The notes under the pieces were generated by a model. It was not told where the DNA came from. It did not search any database and worked only from the letters and a program-made list of their open reading frames with translations. The position numbers and the translations under genes were made by a program. From positions 186,001-250,000 of the forward strand of contig JAGXFH010000034.1 of the NCBI GenBank assembly GCA_024637315.1: a stretch of DNA of 64,000 nucleotides, in the 5' to 3' direction. How positions within the stretch are numbered: the first letter of the stretch is position 1; each line of letters begins with the position of its first letter. The DNA comes from Brevirhabdus sp. (GTDB lineage Bacteria; Pseudomonadota; Alphaproteobacteria; Rhodobacterales; Rhodobacteraceae). This document shows positions 40,069 to 49,044 of the stretch, in pieces.

Positions 40069-40914
40069 ATGAAATGGCAAGGTCGGCGCGGCAGCCGCAA
40101 CATCGAGGATCGGCGCGGCATGACCGCGCGGGGCGCCGGCGGCATCGGTGGCGTCGGTCTGATCGCGATTCTGGTCATCGGCTATTTTCTCGGCGTCGAT
40201 GTGACGCCGCTGCTTCAGGGCGGCGGCGCGACGATCCGGACCGATGGCGGCGAGATCACGCAAGCTGACCGGCAGGCCGGCGAGTTCGTTTCGGTTACGC
40301 TGGCCGATACCGAGGAAATCTGGGCCGAGATCTTCAACGCACAGGTGGGCGAGCCCTACGATCCAGCGGTGCTGGTGCTTTTCAAGGGCGGCACTCAATC
40401 GCCCTGTGGCGGCGCCAGCGGCGCGACCGGCCCGTTCTACTGTCCGCTCGATCGGAAGGTCTATCTCGACACCGATTTCTTCACAATGATGGCCCGCCGC
40501 ATGGGGGCAGGCGGCGATTTCGCGGCGGCCTATGTCGTTGCCCACGAGGTCGCGCATCACGTGCAGCACGAGCTTGGCATACTGTCCGAGGCGAGTGCGA
40601 TCCGCCAGCGTGTCGACGAGGTCGAATCGAACGCGATTTCGGTCCGGATCGAATTGCAGGCCGATTGCTATTCCGGCATCTGGGCGCGTTATGCCGAGGC
40701 GCGATTCGGTTCGCTCGAACCAGGCGATATCGCCGAGGCGATGAATGCCGCCAAGCAGATCGGCGATGACACGCTACAGCGCAATGCCGGACAGCGGCCG
40801 ATGCCGCACACCTTTACGCACGGCACCTCGGAGCAGCGTCAACGCTGGTTCGCGATGGGTTACCAGGAAGCCAGCCTGACGGCTTGCGACACCTTCGGGG
40901 CAGACAGGATCTAG
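40069..40914 (+). CDS. YpfJ-family neutral zinc metallopeptidase
   Basis: This is a 281-residue protein of the putative neutral zinc metallopeptidase family. It has an N-terminal cytoplasmic stretch with KWQGRRGSRNIEDRRG, one membrane segment (VGLIAILVIGYFLGV), then a periplasmic domain with GGASGATGPFYCPLDRKVYL, the zinc motif VAHEVAHHVQ and ELQADCYSGIWA, where the downstream Glu would be the third ligand. The C-terminus has FTHGTSEQRQRWFAMGY. All family landmarks are present; the substrate is unknown. Confidence 0.9.
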   Translation: MKWQGRRGSRNIEDRRGMTARGAGGIGGVGLIAILVIGYFLGVDVTPLLQGGGATIRTDGGEITQADRQAGEFVSVTLADTEEIWAEIFNAQVGEPYDPAVLVLFKGGTQSPCGGASGATGPFYCPLDRKVYLDTDFFTMMARRMGAGGDFAAAYVVAHEVAHHVQHELGILSEASAIRQRVDEVESNAISVRIELQADCYSGIWARYAEARFGSLEPGDIAEAMNAAKQIGDDTLQRNAGQRPMPHTFTHGTSEQRQRWFAMGYQEASLTACDTFGADRI

Positions 40915-40917
40915 GCC

Positions 40918-42171
40918 ATGACTGTGTTGATCGCCGGGGCGGGAATAGGCGGGCTGGCCCTTGGCCTCAGCCTGCACCAGCTGGGCATACCGTTCCGCAT
41001 CTTCGAGGCGGTCGCCGAGTTGCGCCCGCTGGGGGTCGGGATCAATGTGCAGCCGCATGCGGTGCGCGAGATGCACGATCTGGGGCTGGCCGAGGCCTTG
41101 GACGCGACCGGGCTGCAGACCGAGGAGGTCGCCTATTTCTCGGCGCAGGGCGGGCGGATCTGGGCAGAGCCGCGAGGTCGGTTCGCAGGCTATGACTGGC
41201 CGCAATATTCGATCCATCGCGGCCGGTTGCAGATGCTGCTGCACGACACCCTGATCGCGCGGGCAGGTTCAGGGGTGCTTGTCACCGGTGCGGCCGTCAC
41301 GGATTGGAGCGGGCGCGACGCGGGTGTCGAGATCACCCTGACCGATCGCGCCAGCGGTCGCGTCACGGGCCGGGCAACGGGCGCAGTCTTGATCGCCGCC
41401 GACGGGATCAATTCCACCATCCGCGCCCGGCTGAACCCTGCAGAGGGTCCCGCGCATTGGGCCGGCGTGATGATGTGGCGCGGTGTCAGCGAAGGTCCGC
41501 GGTTTCTGACCGGTCGGACGATGGCGATGGCGGGACGGAAGGCGCGGAAATTCGTCTGTTACCCGATCCGCGACCTGCCGGACGGTCGCTGCCTGATCAA
41601 CTGGATCGCCGATCTTGGGTTTCCACCCGATCATGACTGGGCGCGTCAGGACTGGAACCGGCAAGGCGACAAGTCCGATATCCTGCCGCATTTTTCCGAC
41701 TGGCGCTTCGAATGGCTGGACATTCCGGCCCTGATCGAAAGCGCCTCGGCACTCTGGGAGTATCCGATGGTCGACCGCGATCCGTTGCCGCACTGGACCA
41801 GGGGCAGGGTGACGCTGTTGGGCGATGCCGCGCATGCGATGTATCCGATCGGCTCGAATGGCGCGTCGCAGGCGATCCTCGATGCGCGGATTCTGGCGCG
41901 AGAACTGCGCGACAGGGGCGTCGGCACAGCGGCGCTGCAGGTCTACGAGGCGCTGCGGCGCGAACCGGTGAACGCGCTGGTTCTGGCCAATCGCGGCGAC
42001 GGGCCGGACAAGGTGCTCGACGTGGTCGCCGAGAGGGCGCCGGATGGCTTCGCCGACATCTCCGAGGTGATGAGCAGGACAGAGCTGGACGCCGAAGCGC
42101 GCCGCTACAAGGCGATCGCCGGCATGGATATCGAGGCACTGAACGCCCGTGGGCCGCTGGTCCTGCTTTAG
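40918..42171 (+). CDS. FAD-dependent aromatic-type monooxygenase
   Basis: This 417-residue class A flavin monooxygenase has the Rossmann motif VLIAGAGIGGLALGLSL at the N-terminus, the mid-sequence AVLIAADGINSTIRARL (the DG motif binding FAD and NAD(P)H) and the GD motif VTLLGDAAHAMYPIGSNGA. It resembles salicylate or 3-hydroxybenzoate hydroxylase-like enzymes, but the substrate cannot be told from sequence and no catabolic cluster surrounds it. It begins three bases after the metallopeptidase stop, though the functions look unrelated. Confidence 0.88.
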   Translation: MTVLIAGAGIGGLALGLSLHQLGIPFRIFEAVAELRPLGVGINVQPHAVREMHDLGLAEALDATGLQTEEVAYFSAQGGRIWAEPRGRFAGYDWPQYSIHRGRLQMLLHDTLIARAGSGVLVTGAAVTDWSGRDAGVEITLTDRASGRVTGRATGAVLIAADGINSTIRARLNPAEGPAHWAGVMMWRGVSEGPRFLTGRTMAMAGRKARKFVCYPIRDLPDGRCLINWIADLGFPPDHDWARQDWNRQGDKSDILPHFSDWRFEWLDIPALIESASALWEYPMVDRDPLPHWTRGRVTLLGDAAHAMYPIGSNGASQAILDARILARELRDRGVGTAALQVYEALRREPVNALVLANRGDGPDKVLDVVAERAPDGFADISEVMSRTELDAEARRYKAIAGMDIEALNARGPLVLL

Positions 42172-42413
42172 CGACTCGAAGATCCGTTCCGGGCAATGTG
42201 ATCGCGGTTCCGGCGGAACGGCGGGGCGGGAGGTCAGCGGCGACAATCCGAAACGAAAGACGGTGATCCGCATCGGGTTGCTTTTCGGCGTCACTATCCG
42301 CGACAGGGGCTTTGCAGGTCCGCAAGTGGCGCAAATTCCGCATGGGTGGCACCGGGGGCGGTCATTTTTCCTGTGGACCTTGCCGAAAGCCGAAGATAAA
42401 CCCAACGTCGGCT

Positions 42414-42499
42414 GCCCGAGTGGCGGAATGGTAGACGCAGGGGATTCAAAATCCCCCGCCTTCACGGGTGTGAGAGTTCGAATCTCTCCTCGGGCACCA
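42414..42499 (+). tRNA. tRNA-Leu (anticodon CAA)
   Basis: A complete class II tRNA folds by eye: acceptor stem GCCCGAG/CTCGGGC, D arm with GGAATGGTAGACGC, anticodon stem GGGGA/TCCCC enclosing TTCAAAA (anticodon CAA, reading UUG), a variable arm CGCCTTCACGGGTG, and T arm GAGAGTTCGAATCTCTC. The encoded 3' end ACCA follows directly. The T-loop TTCGAAT is canonical. Confidence 0.97.
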
Positions 42500-42568
42500 G
42501 CAGCCGCTTTGATGCTTTCCTTCCGGTGTCCTGAACGGATTGGTGCGAGTGCCTCGGACGGAGGCGAT

Positions 42569-42874
42569 ATGCTGCATTTTCGCATTCTTTGCAGCTGCTT
42601 GCCTCTGACCCTGACGCTAGCCTGCGGGGCACGGGCTGACATCGTGACCGTCACTGTCGCAGCCAGTTTGGTGACCACGGCAAAGGCTGTGGGCGAGGCG
42701 TTCCAGCGCGATACCGGGCACGAAATCGTGCCGGGTCCAGGAACGACAGGCAAGCTTTATGCGCAGATCGTGAATCGCGCCCCGTTCGACGTTTTTCTGG
42801 TCGCCAATGTGGCGCGGCCCGAGGCGCTGGAGGCGGACGGTCTGCCGGTGGTCTGCATGTCGCACAGCCTTTGA
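42569..42874 (+). pseudogene. modA: Truncated molybdate-binding protein gene (modA remnant)
   Basis: The frame starts at an ATG preceded by GGAGG and encodes a signal peptide (LPLTLTLACGARA) followed by clear ModA sequence: AASLVTTAKAVGEAFQRDTG, PGTTGKLYAQIVNRAPFDVF and ARPEALEADGLPV. After about 95 residues homology stops, and six unrelated residues lead to a stop. ModA proteins have about 250 residues, so some 60% is missing. The next frame (TAFEMALLSSGSSP) vaguely resembles the continuing ModA segment, which would fit a frameshift followed by deletion. The neighbours are tRNA-Leu and a MobA-like gene; no modBC is nearby. Confidence 0.82.
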
Positions 42875-42976
42875 GATGGCCTTGCTATCGTCCGGTTCAA
42901 GCCCCGAGCCTGTCACTTGGACGTCACGAATCCCGGCTAGAACCACCGCATTCCAGCAATCATTTTTAGCAGTATC

Positions 42977-43010
42977 GGCGGACAGGGAAACCTGTCCGCC
43001 CTTTTACTTT
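42977..43010. terminator. Strong hairpin terminator between convergent genes
   Basis: A perfect 10-bp stem GGCGGACAGG/CCTGTCCGCC with a GAAA loop is followed by CTTTTACTTT on the plus strand. It ends plus-strand transcription from tRNA-Leu or the modA remnant and abuts the 3' end of the MobA-like gene. Confidence 0.85.
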
Positions 43011-43597
43011 CCGGTCCTGTGCCAGCGGGCCCAGTCCTCTGGCGTGTCCAGGTCGATGACCGCGTGCTGGCCCGGCAACTGGACCAGCTGCACATCCTCG
43101 GTCGCCAGAATATCGCGCGCGCCGCGATCGCCGGTCAGCCGGCTCAGGTCGGCGAACAGCCGCGCCGGAAACACCACCGGATGGCCGGGAACGCCATCGG
43201 CGCTGGCGCCTCGGCTGACTGTGGCGCCGCCGGCCCGGGCAAACGCCTCTGCCAGCAGGACCATGTCTGCGCCGGTGATCTCTGGCATGTCGCCAAGCAC
43301 CAGCATGACGCCGGTACGGTCGGCGGGCAGGGCGGTGATGCCGGCGGCAAGGCTTGCGGCCATGCCGGCGCCGGGATCGTCGACATCGACGAGTGCCACG
43401 TCCAGCCCCGCCAGCGCCGCCCGCCGCCACAGATCATCGCGCGGCACCGTGATCAGGACCAGAAGGTCAAGCTGCCGTGCCTGTTCCGCCAGATGCCGGA
43501 TCAGCGGCCGGCCCTGGACCGGCTCCAGCAACTTGTCGGCACCGCGCATCCGCGACGACCGCCCCGCCGCCAGAATCAGGATTGCCAGACCGCTCAT
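43004..43597 (-). CDS. MobA/MocA-like nucleotidyltransferase
   Basis: This NTP-transferase of 197 residues carries ILAAGRSSRMRGADKLLEPV (the G-rich nucleotide-binding loop with the conserved Lys), PLIRHLAEQA, and VLGDMPEITGADM plus GVPGHPVVFPARLF typical of molybdenum-cofactor cytidylyl- or guanylyltransferases. It could attach CMP or GMP to molybdopterin for xanthine-oxidase or DMSO-reductase type enzymes. ATG 43597 gives the family N-terminus. It neighbours a dead modA, so a former molybdenum locus is plausible. It lies 45 bases downstream of livM on the same strand. Confidence 0.82.
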   Translation of the reverse strand: MSGLAILILAAGRSSRMRGADKLLEPVQGRPLIRHLAEQARQLDLLVLITVPRDDLWRRAALAGLDVALVDVDDPGAGMAASLAAGITALPADRTGVMLVLGDMPEITGADMVLLAEAFARAGGATVSRGASADGVPGHPVVFPARLFADLSRLTGDRGARDILATEDVQLVQLPGQHAVIDLDTPEDWARWHRTGK

Positions 43598-43642
43598 GCC
43601 GTCGTCCTGGTTCAATATTCGCGTCCGCAGGCCCGCCAACCG

Positions 43643-44950
43643 CTACCGTTCGGGGATCAGACCTCTTGGGCTGAACCGCAGCACCAAGAGCAGGATCAGG
43701 CCCATCGTCAGCAATCGCATATGCGCCGCGCTTTCCAGCAGATGCGCCTTCAGTGCCGAGCCGTCGGCCATGCCGGCAGTGATCGTGTCCATCAGCCACA
43801 GTCCGATCGGTTCGACCTGGACCCAGAGAAACCAGATCAGGAAGCCGCCCAGAACCGCGCCCCAGTTGTTACCCGACCCGCCGACGATCACCATCACCCA
43901 GACAAGGAAGGTGAAGCGCAGCGGCTGGTAGCTGCCGGGTGTCAGCTGGCCGTCGAGCGTGACCATCATCGCGCCCGCAAGCCCGCAGATCGCCGAGCCG
44001 AGGATGAAGATCTGCAGATGCCGCCCGGTGACGTCCTTGCCCATCGCCTCGGCCGCGACCTCGTTGTCGCGGATCGCGCGCATCATCCGGCCCCAGGGCG
44101 AGTTCAGCGCCATCTGGCTGGCCCAGATCAGCAAGAGCAGCACGGCGGTGAACAAGGTGGCGTAGCAGAGCTTGACGACGATCGACGAGGCGATGACCGG
44201 ATCGAAGCCCCAATCGCGCATCGTGGTGACGAAGCCCGCCATGTTCTGCAGGTCGATCTCGAACGGGACCGGGCTGCGCGGCACGCCGACGACATTCTTG
44301 ACGCCGCGGCTCAGCCAATCCTCGTTCTTCAGAACGGCGATGATGATCTCGGCAATGCCAAGCGTGGCGATGGCAAGGTAATCCGAGCGTAGGCCCAGCG
44401 CGGTCTTGCCGACGATCCAGGCCGCGCCCGCCGCCAGCACGCCGCCGACCGGCCAAGCGAACAGGATCGGCAGGCCAAGCCCGCCCAGGTAGCCGGTGCC
44501 GGCAGGGTTGACCGCCTCGATCGCGTCGACGGCCGGGTCGAAGATGTACCGGAACAGGAAGAACCCCGCGACCAGCAGCACGACAATCGCGAGGCCGCGC
44601 GCCTTGCCATGATCCATCCGCTTCCACAGCATGATCGCGCCGATGATGGTTCCCGCGCCGACCACCAAGGCCAGAAGGACGCGCAGTCCGCCCGCGGCCC
44701 AGGCTTCGTTCACCGGGGGCATCGAGACGATGACCGCGCCAAGACCGCCCAGGGCGACGAACCCCATCACACCGATGTTGAACAGGCCCGCATATCCCCA
44801 CTGCATGTTCACCCCCAGCGCCATGATCGCGCTGATCAGGCCCATGTTGATGATCCCTAGGGCGACGTTCCAGCTGCTGGTCTGGCCGGTGATCGCGATC
44901 AGGCCGAAGACCGCGACGAACATCCCGATGGCGCGGATCTGGTGGGTCAT
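43643..44950 (-). CDS. livM: Branched-chain amino-acid-type ABC permease LivM
   Basis: This is an inner-membrane permease of the liv family, 435 residues, longer than the usual 300-420. The core features are GINMGLISAIMALGVNMQWGY, GLFNIGVMGFVALGG, GLRSDYLAIATLGIAEII and the coupling segment WGRMMRAIRDNEVAAEAMGK. Residues about 100-160 form an additional hydrophobic and charged insert. The end LRFSPRGLIPER matches the family. It overlaps livH by four bases and ends the liv-type operon. Confidence 0.9.
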   Translation of the reverse strand: MTHQIRAIGMFVAVFGLIAITGQTSSWNVALGIINMGLISAIMALGVNMQWGYAGLFNIGVMGFVALGGLGAVIVSMPPVNEAWAAGGLRVLLALVVGAGTIIGAIMLWKRMDHGKARGLAIVVLLVAGFFLFRYIFDPAVDAIEAVNPAGTGYLGGLGLPILFAWPVGGVLAAGAAWIVGKTALGLRSDYLAIATLGIAEIIIAVLKNEDWLSRGVKNVVGVPRSPVPFEIDLQNMAGFVTTMRDWGFDPVIASSIVVKLCYATLFTAVLLLLIWASQMALNSPWGRMMRAIRDNEVAAEAMGKDVTGRHLQIFILGSAICGLAGAMMVTLDGQLTPGSYQPLRFTFLVWVMVIVGGSGNNWGAVLGGFLIWFLWVQVEPIGLWLMDTITAGMADGSALKAHLLESAAHMRLLTMGLILLLVLRFSPRGLIPER

Positions 44951-45957
44951 ACCGATTTCCCCTTGAAAAGGCCCGTTGGCTTGAACAGGAGCACGATGAT
45001 CAGGATCCCGAACGATACCGCGAACTTGTAGTCGGTCGAGAGCAGCTGCACGAGGCTGTCAGGCTCCCATCCGCCGGGGGCGAGGTAGCCCAGCACCTTC
45101 TTGAACGCATAGGTCACGGTGATTTCCGAGAACGCGATCACGAAGCCGCCCGCGATGGCCCCCAGCGGGCTGCCTAGCCCGCCGACGATGGCCGAAGCGA
45201 AGATCGGCAGCAGCAGCTGGAAATAGGTGAAGGGCTTGAAGCTTTTGTCCAATCCGTAAAGAACGCCCGCGATTGTTGCCAGACCGGCAACGATGATCCA
45301 AGTATAGGTTACGACCTTTTCGGGGTTGATGCCCGACAACAGCGCCAAGTCCTCGTTGTCGGAAAACGCCCGCATCGACTTGCCGGTGCGGGTGCGGTTG
45401 AGGAACCAGAACAGTGCCGCCACCACCATCACCGCCGTGACGATGGTCAGGCCCTGCGAGGTCTTGAAGGCCAGCCCCTCCTGCAGTCCGGTCATTTCCC
45501 TGAACGTCCTGGCCGAGATGATGAAGCGCTCGCCGTCGAGGAAGTTCTGGTCATCGACGCCGATGATGAAGCGCACCAGCCCGTTCATGATGAACATCAC
45601 ACCCATCGAGACGATCACCAGTATCACCGGCGCGGCCTTCTGTTTTCGATAAAAGCGGTAGACCGCGCGGTCGGTGCCGATCAGCAGAAGCGCCGTGCCG
45701 GCGATGCCGAAGGGCAGCGCGAGGAGCGCGGTCGGCAGCACCCCAAGGCTGAGCCCCCAGCCCTGAAACAGCCAAGTCACAAGGATCGTGCACATCGCGC
45801 CAAAGGCCATCGTGTCGCCATGGGCGAAGTTCGAGAACCGCAGGATGCCGTAGATCAGCGTGACCCCCAGCGCTCCGAGCGCCAGCTGCGCGCCATAGGC
45901 GGTGGCCGGGATGATCACGAAGTTCAGAAGCGCCACGATGGCGTTGATCGGGTCCAT
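44947..45957 (-). CDS. livH: Branched-chain amino-acid-type ABC permease LivH
   Basis: This 336-residue permease pairs with LivM. It shows GVTLIYGILRFSNFAHGDTMAFGAM, a LivH landmark, and RAFSDNEDLALLSGINPEKV, the ATPase-coupling loop. The C-terminal region has LLPIFASAIVGGLGSPLGAIAGG. About eight membrane segments are visible. It sits three bases downstream of livF. Confidence 0.92.
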   Translation of the reverse strand: MDPINAIVALLNFVIIPATAYGAQLALGALGVTLIYGILRFSNFAHGDTMAFGAMCTILVTWLFQGWGLSLGVLPTALLALPFGIAGTALLLIGTDRAVYRFYRKQKAAPVILVIVSMGVMFIMNGLVRFIIGVDDQNFLDGERFIISARTFREMTGLQEGLAFKTSQGLTIVTAVMVVAALFWFLNRTRTGKSMRAFSDNEDLALLSGINPEKVVTYTWIIVAGLATIAGVLYGLDKSFKPFTYFQLLLPIFASAIVGGLGSPLGAIAGGFVIAFSEITVTYAFKKVLGYLAPGGWEPDSLVQLLSTDYKFAVSFGILIIVLLFKPTGLFKGKSV

Positions 45958-45960
45958 GGC

Positions 45961-46791
45961 TCAGCCCCCCAGGAATGTTCTGCGAACCTCGGGGTCCGCC
46001 AGCAGCGCCTTGCCGGTGTCGGTATAGGCATTTGCGCCTTGCACCAGCACGTAGCCCTTGTCGGCGATGTCCAGCGCCTGCCGCGCGTTCTGTTCGACCA
46101 TCAGGATGGTGATCCCGGCGCGGGCGACCTCGATGATCCGGTCGAACAACTCGTCCATCACGATCGGGCTGACCCCGGCGGTGGGTTCATCCAGCATCAG
46201 CACCTTGGGCTGGGTCATCAGCGCCCGGCCCACGGCGACCTGCTGGCGCTGGCCGCCCGAAAGCTCGCCCGCCGCCTGCCGCCGCTTGTCCTTCAGGATC
46301 GGGAACAGGTCATAGACTTGGGCCATCGTCGGGCGAATGTCGTCCTGCCGCAGGAAGGCGCCCATTTCCAGATTCTCCTCGACCGTCAGCGAGACGAAGA
46401 CGTTCGAGGTTTGCGGCACGAAGGCCATCCCCTTGGCCACACGGTCTTGCGGCGACAGGGCGGTGATATCCTCGCCGTCTAGCCGCACCGAGCCCGATTT
46501 GAGGTTGAGCATCCCGAATACCGCCTTCATCGCGGTCGACTTGCCGGCGCCGTTCGGGCCGACGATCACCGCGATCTCGCCCTTTTCGACGGCCACGGTG
46601 CAGTCGTGCAGGATGTCGGCGCCGGTGCCATAGCCGCCCGTCATCGCCTCGCCGATCAGGAACGGGCTCTCGCCCTCGACCCGCACCGCCTTGCCGCGGC
46701 CCTCGATGGGGAATTCCTTGCCCTGGCCTTGCGGATTGGTGATCGTGCGGTCCTTGTTGCCGCGATTGTCCTGCCAGGCGTTCTTGCTCAT
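45961..46791 (-). CDS. livF: Branched-chain amino-acid-type ABC ATPase LivF
   Basis: This ATPase of 276 residues has Walker A VGPNGAGKST, Q-loop NVFVSLTVEENLEMG, signature LSGGQRQQ and Walker B VLMLDEPTAGVSP. It has a hydrophilic extension of about 55 residues at its N-terminus (MSKNAWQDNRGNKDRTITN) not found in E. coli LivF. It is coupled to livG through an ATGA overlap. Confidence 0.92.
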   Translation of the reverse strand: MSKNAWQDNRGNKDRTITNPQGQGKEFPIEGRGKAVRVEGESPFLIGEAMTGGYGTGADILHDCTVAVEKGEIAVIVGPNGAGKSTAMKAVFGMLNLKSGSVRLDGEDITALSPQDRVAKGMAFVPQTSNVFVSLTVEENLEMGAFLRQDDIRPTMAQVYDLFPILKDKRRQAAGELSGGQRQQVAVGRALMTQPKVLMLDEPTAGVSPIVMDELFDRIIEVARAGITILMVEQNARQALDIADKGYVLVQGANAYTDTGKALLADPEVRRTFLGG

Positions 46792-47576
46792 GCGCCCACC
46801 TCCGCCTTGACCTTGTTCTTCAGGCCGGTGCCAAGATAGGCCTCGATCACCGCCTCGTTTTGCATGATCTCGGCGGCGGCGCCTTGCGCCAGCACCTTGC
46901 CCTCGGCCATGACGATCACCGGGTCACACAGCCGACCGATGAAATCCATGTCATGCTCGATCATGCAGAACGTATAGCCGCGCTCCTTGTTCAGCCGGAT
47001 GATCGCATCGCCGATGGTGTTCAGAAGGGTGCGGTTGACGCCCGCGCCGACTTCGTCGAGGAACACGATCTTGGCGTCGACCATCATCGTGCGGCCAAGT
47101 TCCAGCAGCTTCTTCTGACCGCCCGAAAGGTTGCCGGCGCGTTCATCGGCCAGATGGTCGATGGTCAGGAACTCCAGCACCTCGTCGGCTTTACTGGCCA
47201 AGGCGCGTTCTTCCTCGCGGATGCGACCGCGGCGAAACCAGGTGTTCATGATCGACTCGCCGGTTTGACCGGCCGGCACGACCATCAGGTTCTCGCGTAC
47301 CGTGCGCGTACTGAACTCATGCGCGATCTGGAAGGTGCGCAGCAGGCCCTTGTGAAACAGCTCGTGCGGTGTCCGTCCGGTGATTTCCTCGCCCTGCATG
47401 AAAACGCGGCCGGAGGTTGGGTGATGAACACCCGCGACAACGTTGAAAAGAGTGGTCTTTCCGGCGCCATTCGGACCGATCAACCCGGTGATCGAGCCTT
47501 GCTTGATCTCCAGCGATGCCCCGTCCACGGCATGAAAGCCGCCAAAATGCTTGTGCAGATCCTCAACGACGATCAT
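46788..47576 (-). CDS. livG: Branched-chain amino-acid-type ABC ATPase LivG
   Basis: The 262-residue ATPase has Walker A IGPNGAGKTT, HELFHKGLLRTFQIAHEF (family Q-loop region), signature NLSGGQKKLLELGR and Walker B KIVFLDEVGAGVNRTLL; the usual DEP is replaced by DEV. It ends with KVLAQGAAAEIMQNEAVIEAYLG. It follows the binding-protein gene after a hairpin and precedes livF. Confidence 0.93.
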   Translation of the reverse strand: MIVVEDLHKHFGGFHAVDGASLEIKQGSITGLIGPNGAGKTTLFNVVAGVHHPTSGRVFMQGEEITGRTPHELFHKGLLRTFQIAHEFSTRTVRENLMVVPAGQTGESIMNTWFRRGRIREEERALASKADEVLEFLTIDHLADERAGNLSGGQKKLLELGRTMMVDAKIVFLDEVGAGVNRTLLNTIGDAIIRLNKERGYTFCMIEHDMDFIGRLCDPVIVMAEGKVLAQGAAAEIMQNEAVIEAYLGTGLKNKVKAEVGA

Positions 47577-47641
47577 CCGTTTTCCCCTGTCGGCCCCTTC
47601 GTTTCGCGAAAGCGCCGAAGGTGGTCCTGATTATGCGCAAA

Positions 47642-47665
47642 CAGCCCGGGATTTGGCCCGGGCTG
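47642..47665 (-). terminator. Stem-loop between the liv binding-protein gene and livG
   Basis: A perfect 9-bp inverted repeat (CAGCCCGGG/CCCGGGCTG, six-base loop) lies 23 bases after the binding-protein stop. Only TTTG follows on the minus strand, so it is more likely an mRNA 3'-stabiliser or weak attenuator than a full terminator. Confidence 0.6.
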
Positions 47666-47688
47666 CATGTCGTGTCAGATCATCGCGA

Positions 47689-48873
47689 TCAGCGGTAGCC
47701 GACCGTGCTCATCTTGCCGTCCTTGAACTCGATCTCGCGGTAGTTGCCGGCACTTTCACCGGGTCCGATCAGTTCGACAGCCGATGCGCCGATGAAGTCA
47801 ACGTCGCCGCCACCTTGCAGGATCTCCAGCGCCTTGGCCAGTTCACCGGGCAGGATCGGCTCGCCCGGGGCGTTGGCCACGTCCATCACCTTGTCCTTGT
47901 AGACCTGCGGGTCGGTCGAGCCCGCAGCCTGCATCGCCAGAAGAATCAACGCCGCGGCATCGTAGCTTTCAGGCGAGAAGGCGTTGGTCGGGCTGAAGCC
48001 GGCCGCAGTGCCCAACTCGGTGAACTTGGTGCCACCTTCGCTGTCATTGCCCGGATGCTGGCCGAAAGAGCCTTCGACCATGTCGCCGAAATTGGCTTCC
48101 AGCGAGTCCGAGACCATGCCATCGGGGAACATGAAGGTGTCGAAAGCGCCGGTGTCGAGCGCGCCGTTGATGATCCCGGCACCGCCCTGATCGACATAGC
48201 CCGCAACCACCAGCACATCGCCACCGGCAGAGGCCAGCGCGCCGACCTCGGCCGAATAGTCGGCCTTTCCGTCTTCATGTGCGGCGTTCAGCGTGACCTT
48301 GCCGCCAGCCGCCTCGTAGGCGGCCTGGAAGCTGTCGGCCAGACCTTTGCCATAGTCGTTGTTGGTATACGTCACGGCGACTTCGTTGATGCCGCGATCC
48401 ATAAGGATGTCGGCCATGACCTGACCCTGACGAGCGTCAGAGGGCGATGTGCGGAAGAAAAGGCCGTTATCCTCGACCGTCGAAAGCGCCGGAGAGGTCG
48501 CCGACGGCGAGATCATTACCATGCCGTTCGGAATCGCCGCATTTTGCAGGGATGCCGTGGTTTCGCCAGAGCACATGCCGCCGACAATCCCCGAAACCTT
48601 GTCCGAGGTGATCAGGCGTTCGGCAGAGGCGACGGCCAGACCGGCATCGATACAGCCGGTATCGCCATTGACCGAGCTGACGGTGGTCCCGTCAAGGAAC
48701 AACCCCGAGTCGTTGACCTCGGAAATCGCCAGATTGGCACCGGCCGCCATGTCGGGCGCCAGCGTTTCCAATGGGCCGGTGAAGCCCAGAAGAATTCCAA
48801 GTTTGATGTCTTCGGCACCAGCGGCGCCAGTCGTCAGTGCTGCGGCCGCTGTAGCCAAAAGCAACTTTTTCAT
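47689..48873 (-). CDS. Branched-chain amino-acid-type ABC substrate-binding protein
   Basis: This 394-residue periplasmic protein belongs to the Leu/Ile/Val-binding (peripla_BP_6) family. The ATG at 48873 follows AGGGAG and begins a signal peptide MKKLLLATAAAALTTGAAGA. It contains IKLGILLGFTGPLETLAPDM, DTGCIDAGLAVASAERLIT and YTNNDYGKGLADSFQAAYEA. A Cys pair (IDAGL region and GGMCSGET) suggests a disulfide. The actual ligand may be an amino acid, amide or similar solute. It is the first gene of the liv-type operon. Confidence 0.92.
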   Translation of the reverse strand: MKKLLLATAAAALTTGAAGAEDIKLGILLGFTGPLETLAPDMAAGANLAISEVNDSGLFLDGTTVSSVNGDTGCIDAGLAVASAERLITSDKVSGIVGGMCSGETTASLQNAAIPNGMVMISPSATSPALSTVEDNGLFFRTSPSDARQGQVMADILMDRGINEVAVTYTNNDYGKGLADSFQAAYEAAGGKVTLNAAHEDGKADYSAEVGALASAGGDVLVVAGYVDQGGAGIINGALDTGAFDTFMFPDGMVSDSLEANFGDMVEGSFGQHPGNDSEGGTKFTELGTAAGFSPTNAFSPESYDAAALILLAMQAAGSTDPQVYKDKVMDVANAPGEPILPGELAKALEILQGGGDVDFIGASAVELIGPGESAGNYREIEFKDGKMSTVGYR

Positions 48874-49044
48874 TTCAGTACTCCCTAGTTGGACCTGTGT
48901 CCTGACCCGGGACGTTAGTTGCACTGCAAACAAAAGAAAAGCCCGACAAATTGTTTCCTGCCCCTACGGAATTTCTGCCTCGCGCAGCCGTGAAATGGAC
49001 AATTCGCGCATTGGCGTTAGGATTCAGGCAAAAGGAGTGTCTCG

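Noticed and set aside
42149-42874. 241-residue ORF spanning the tRNA-Leu gene and modA remnant
   Set aside because: It reads through a well-folded tRNA. Only the part from the ATG at 42569, with GGAGG upstream, has protein-family similarity.
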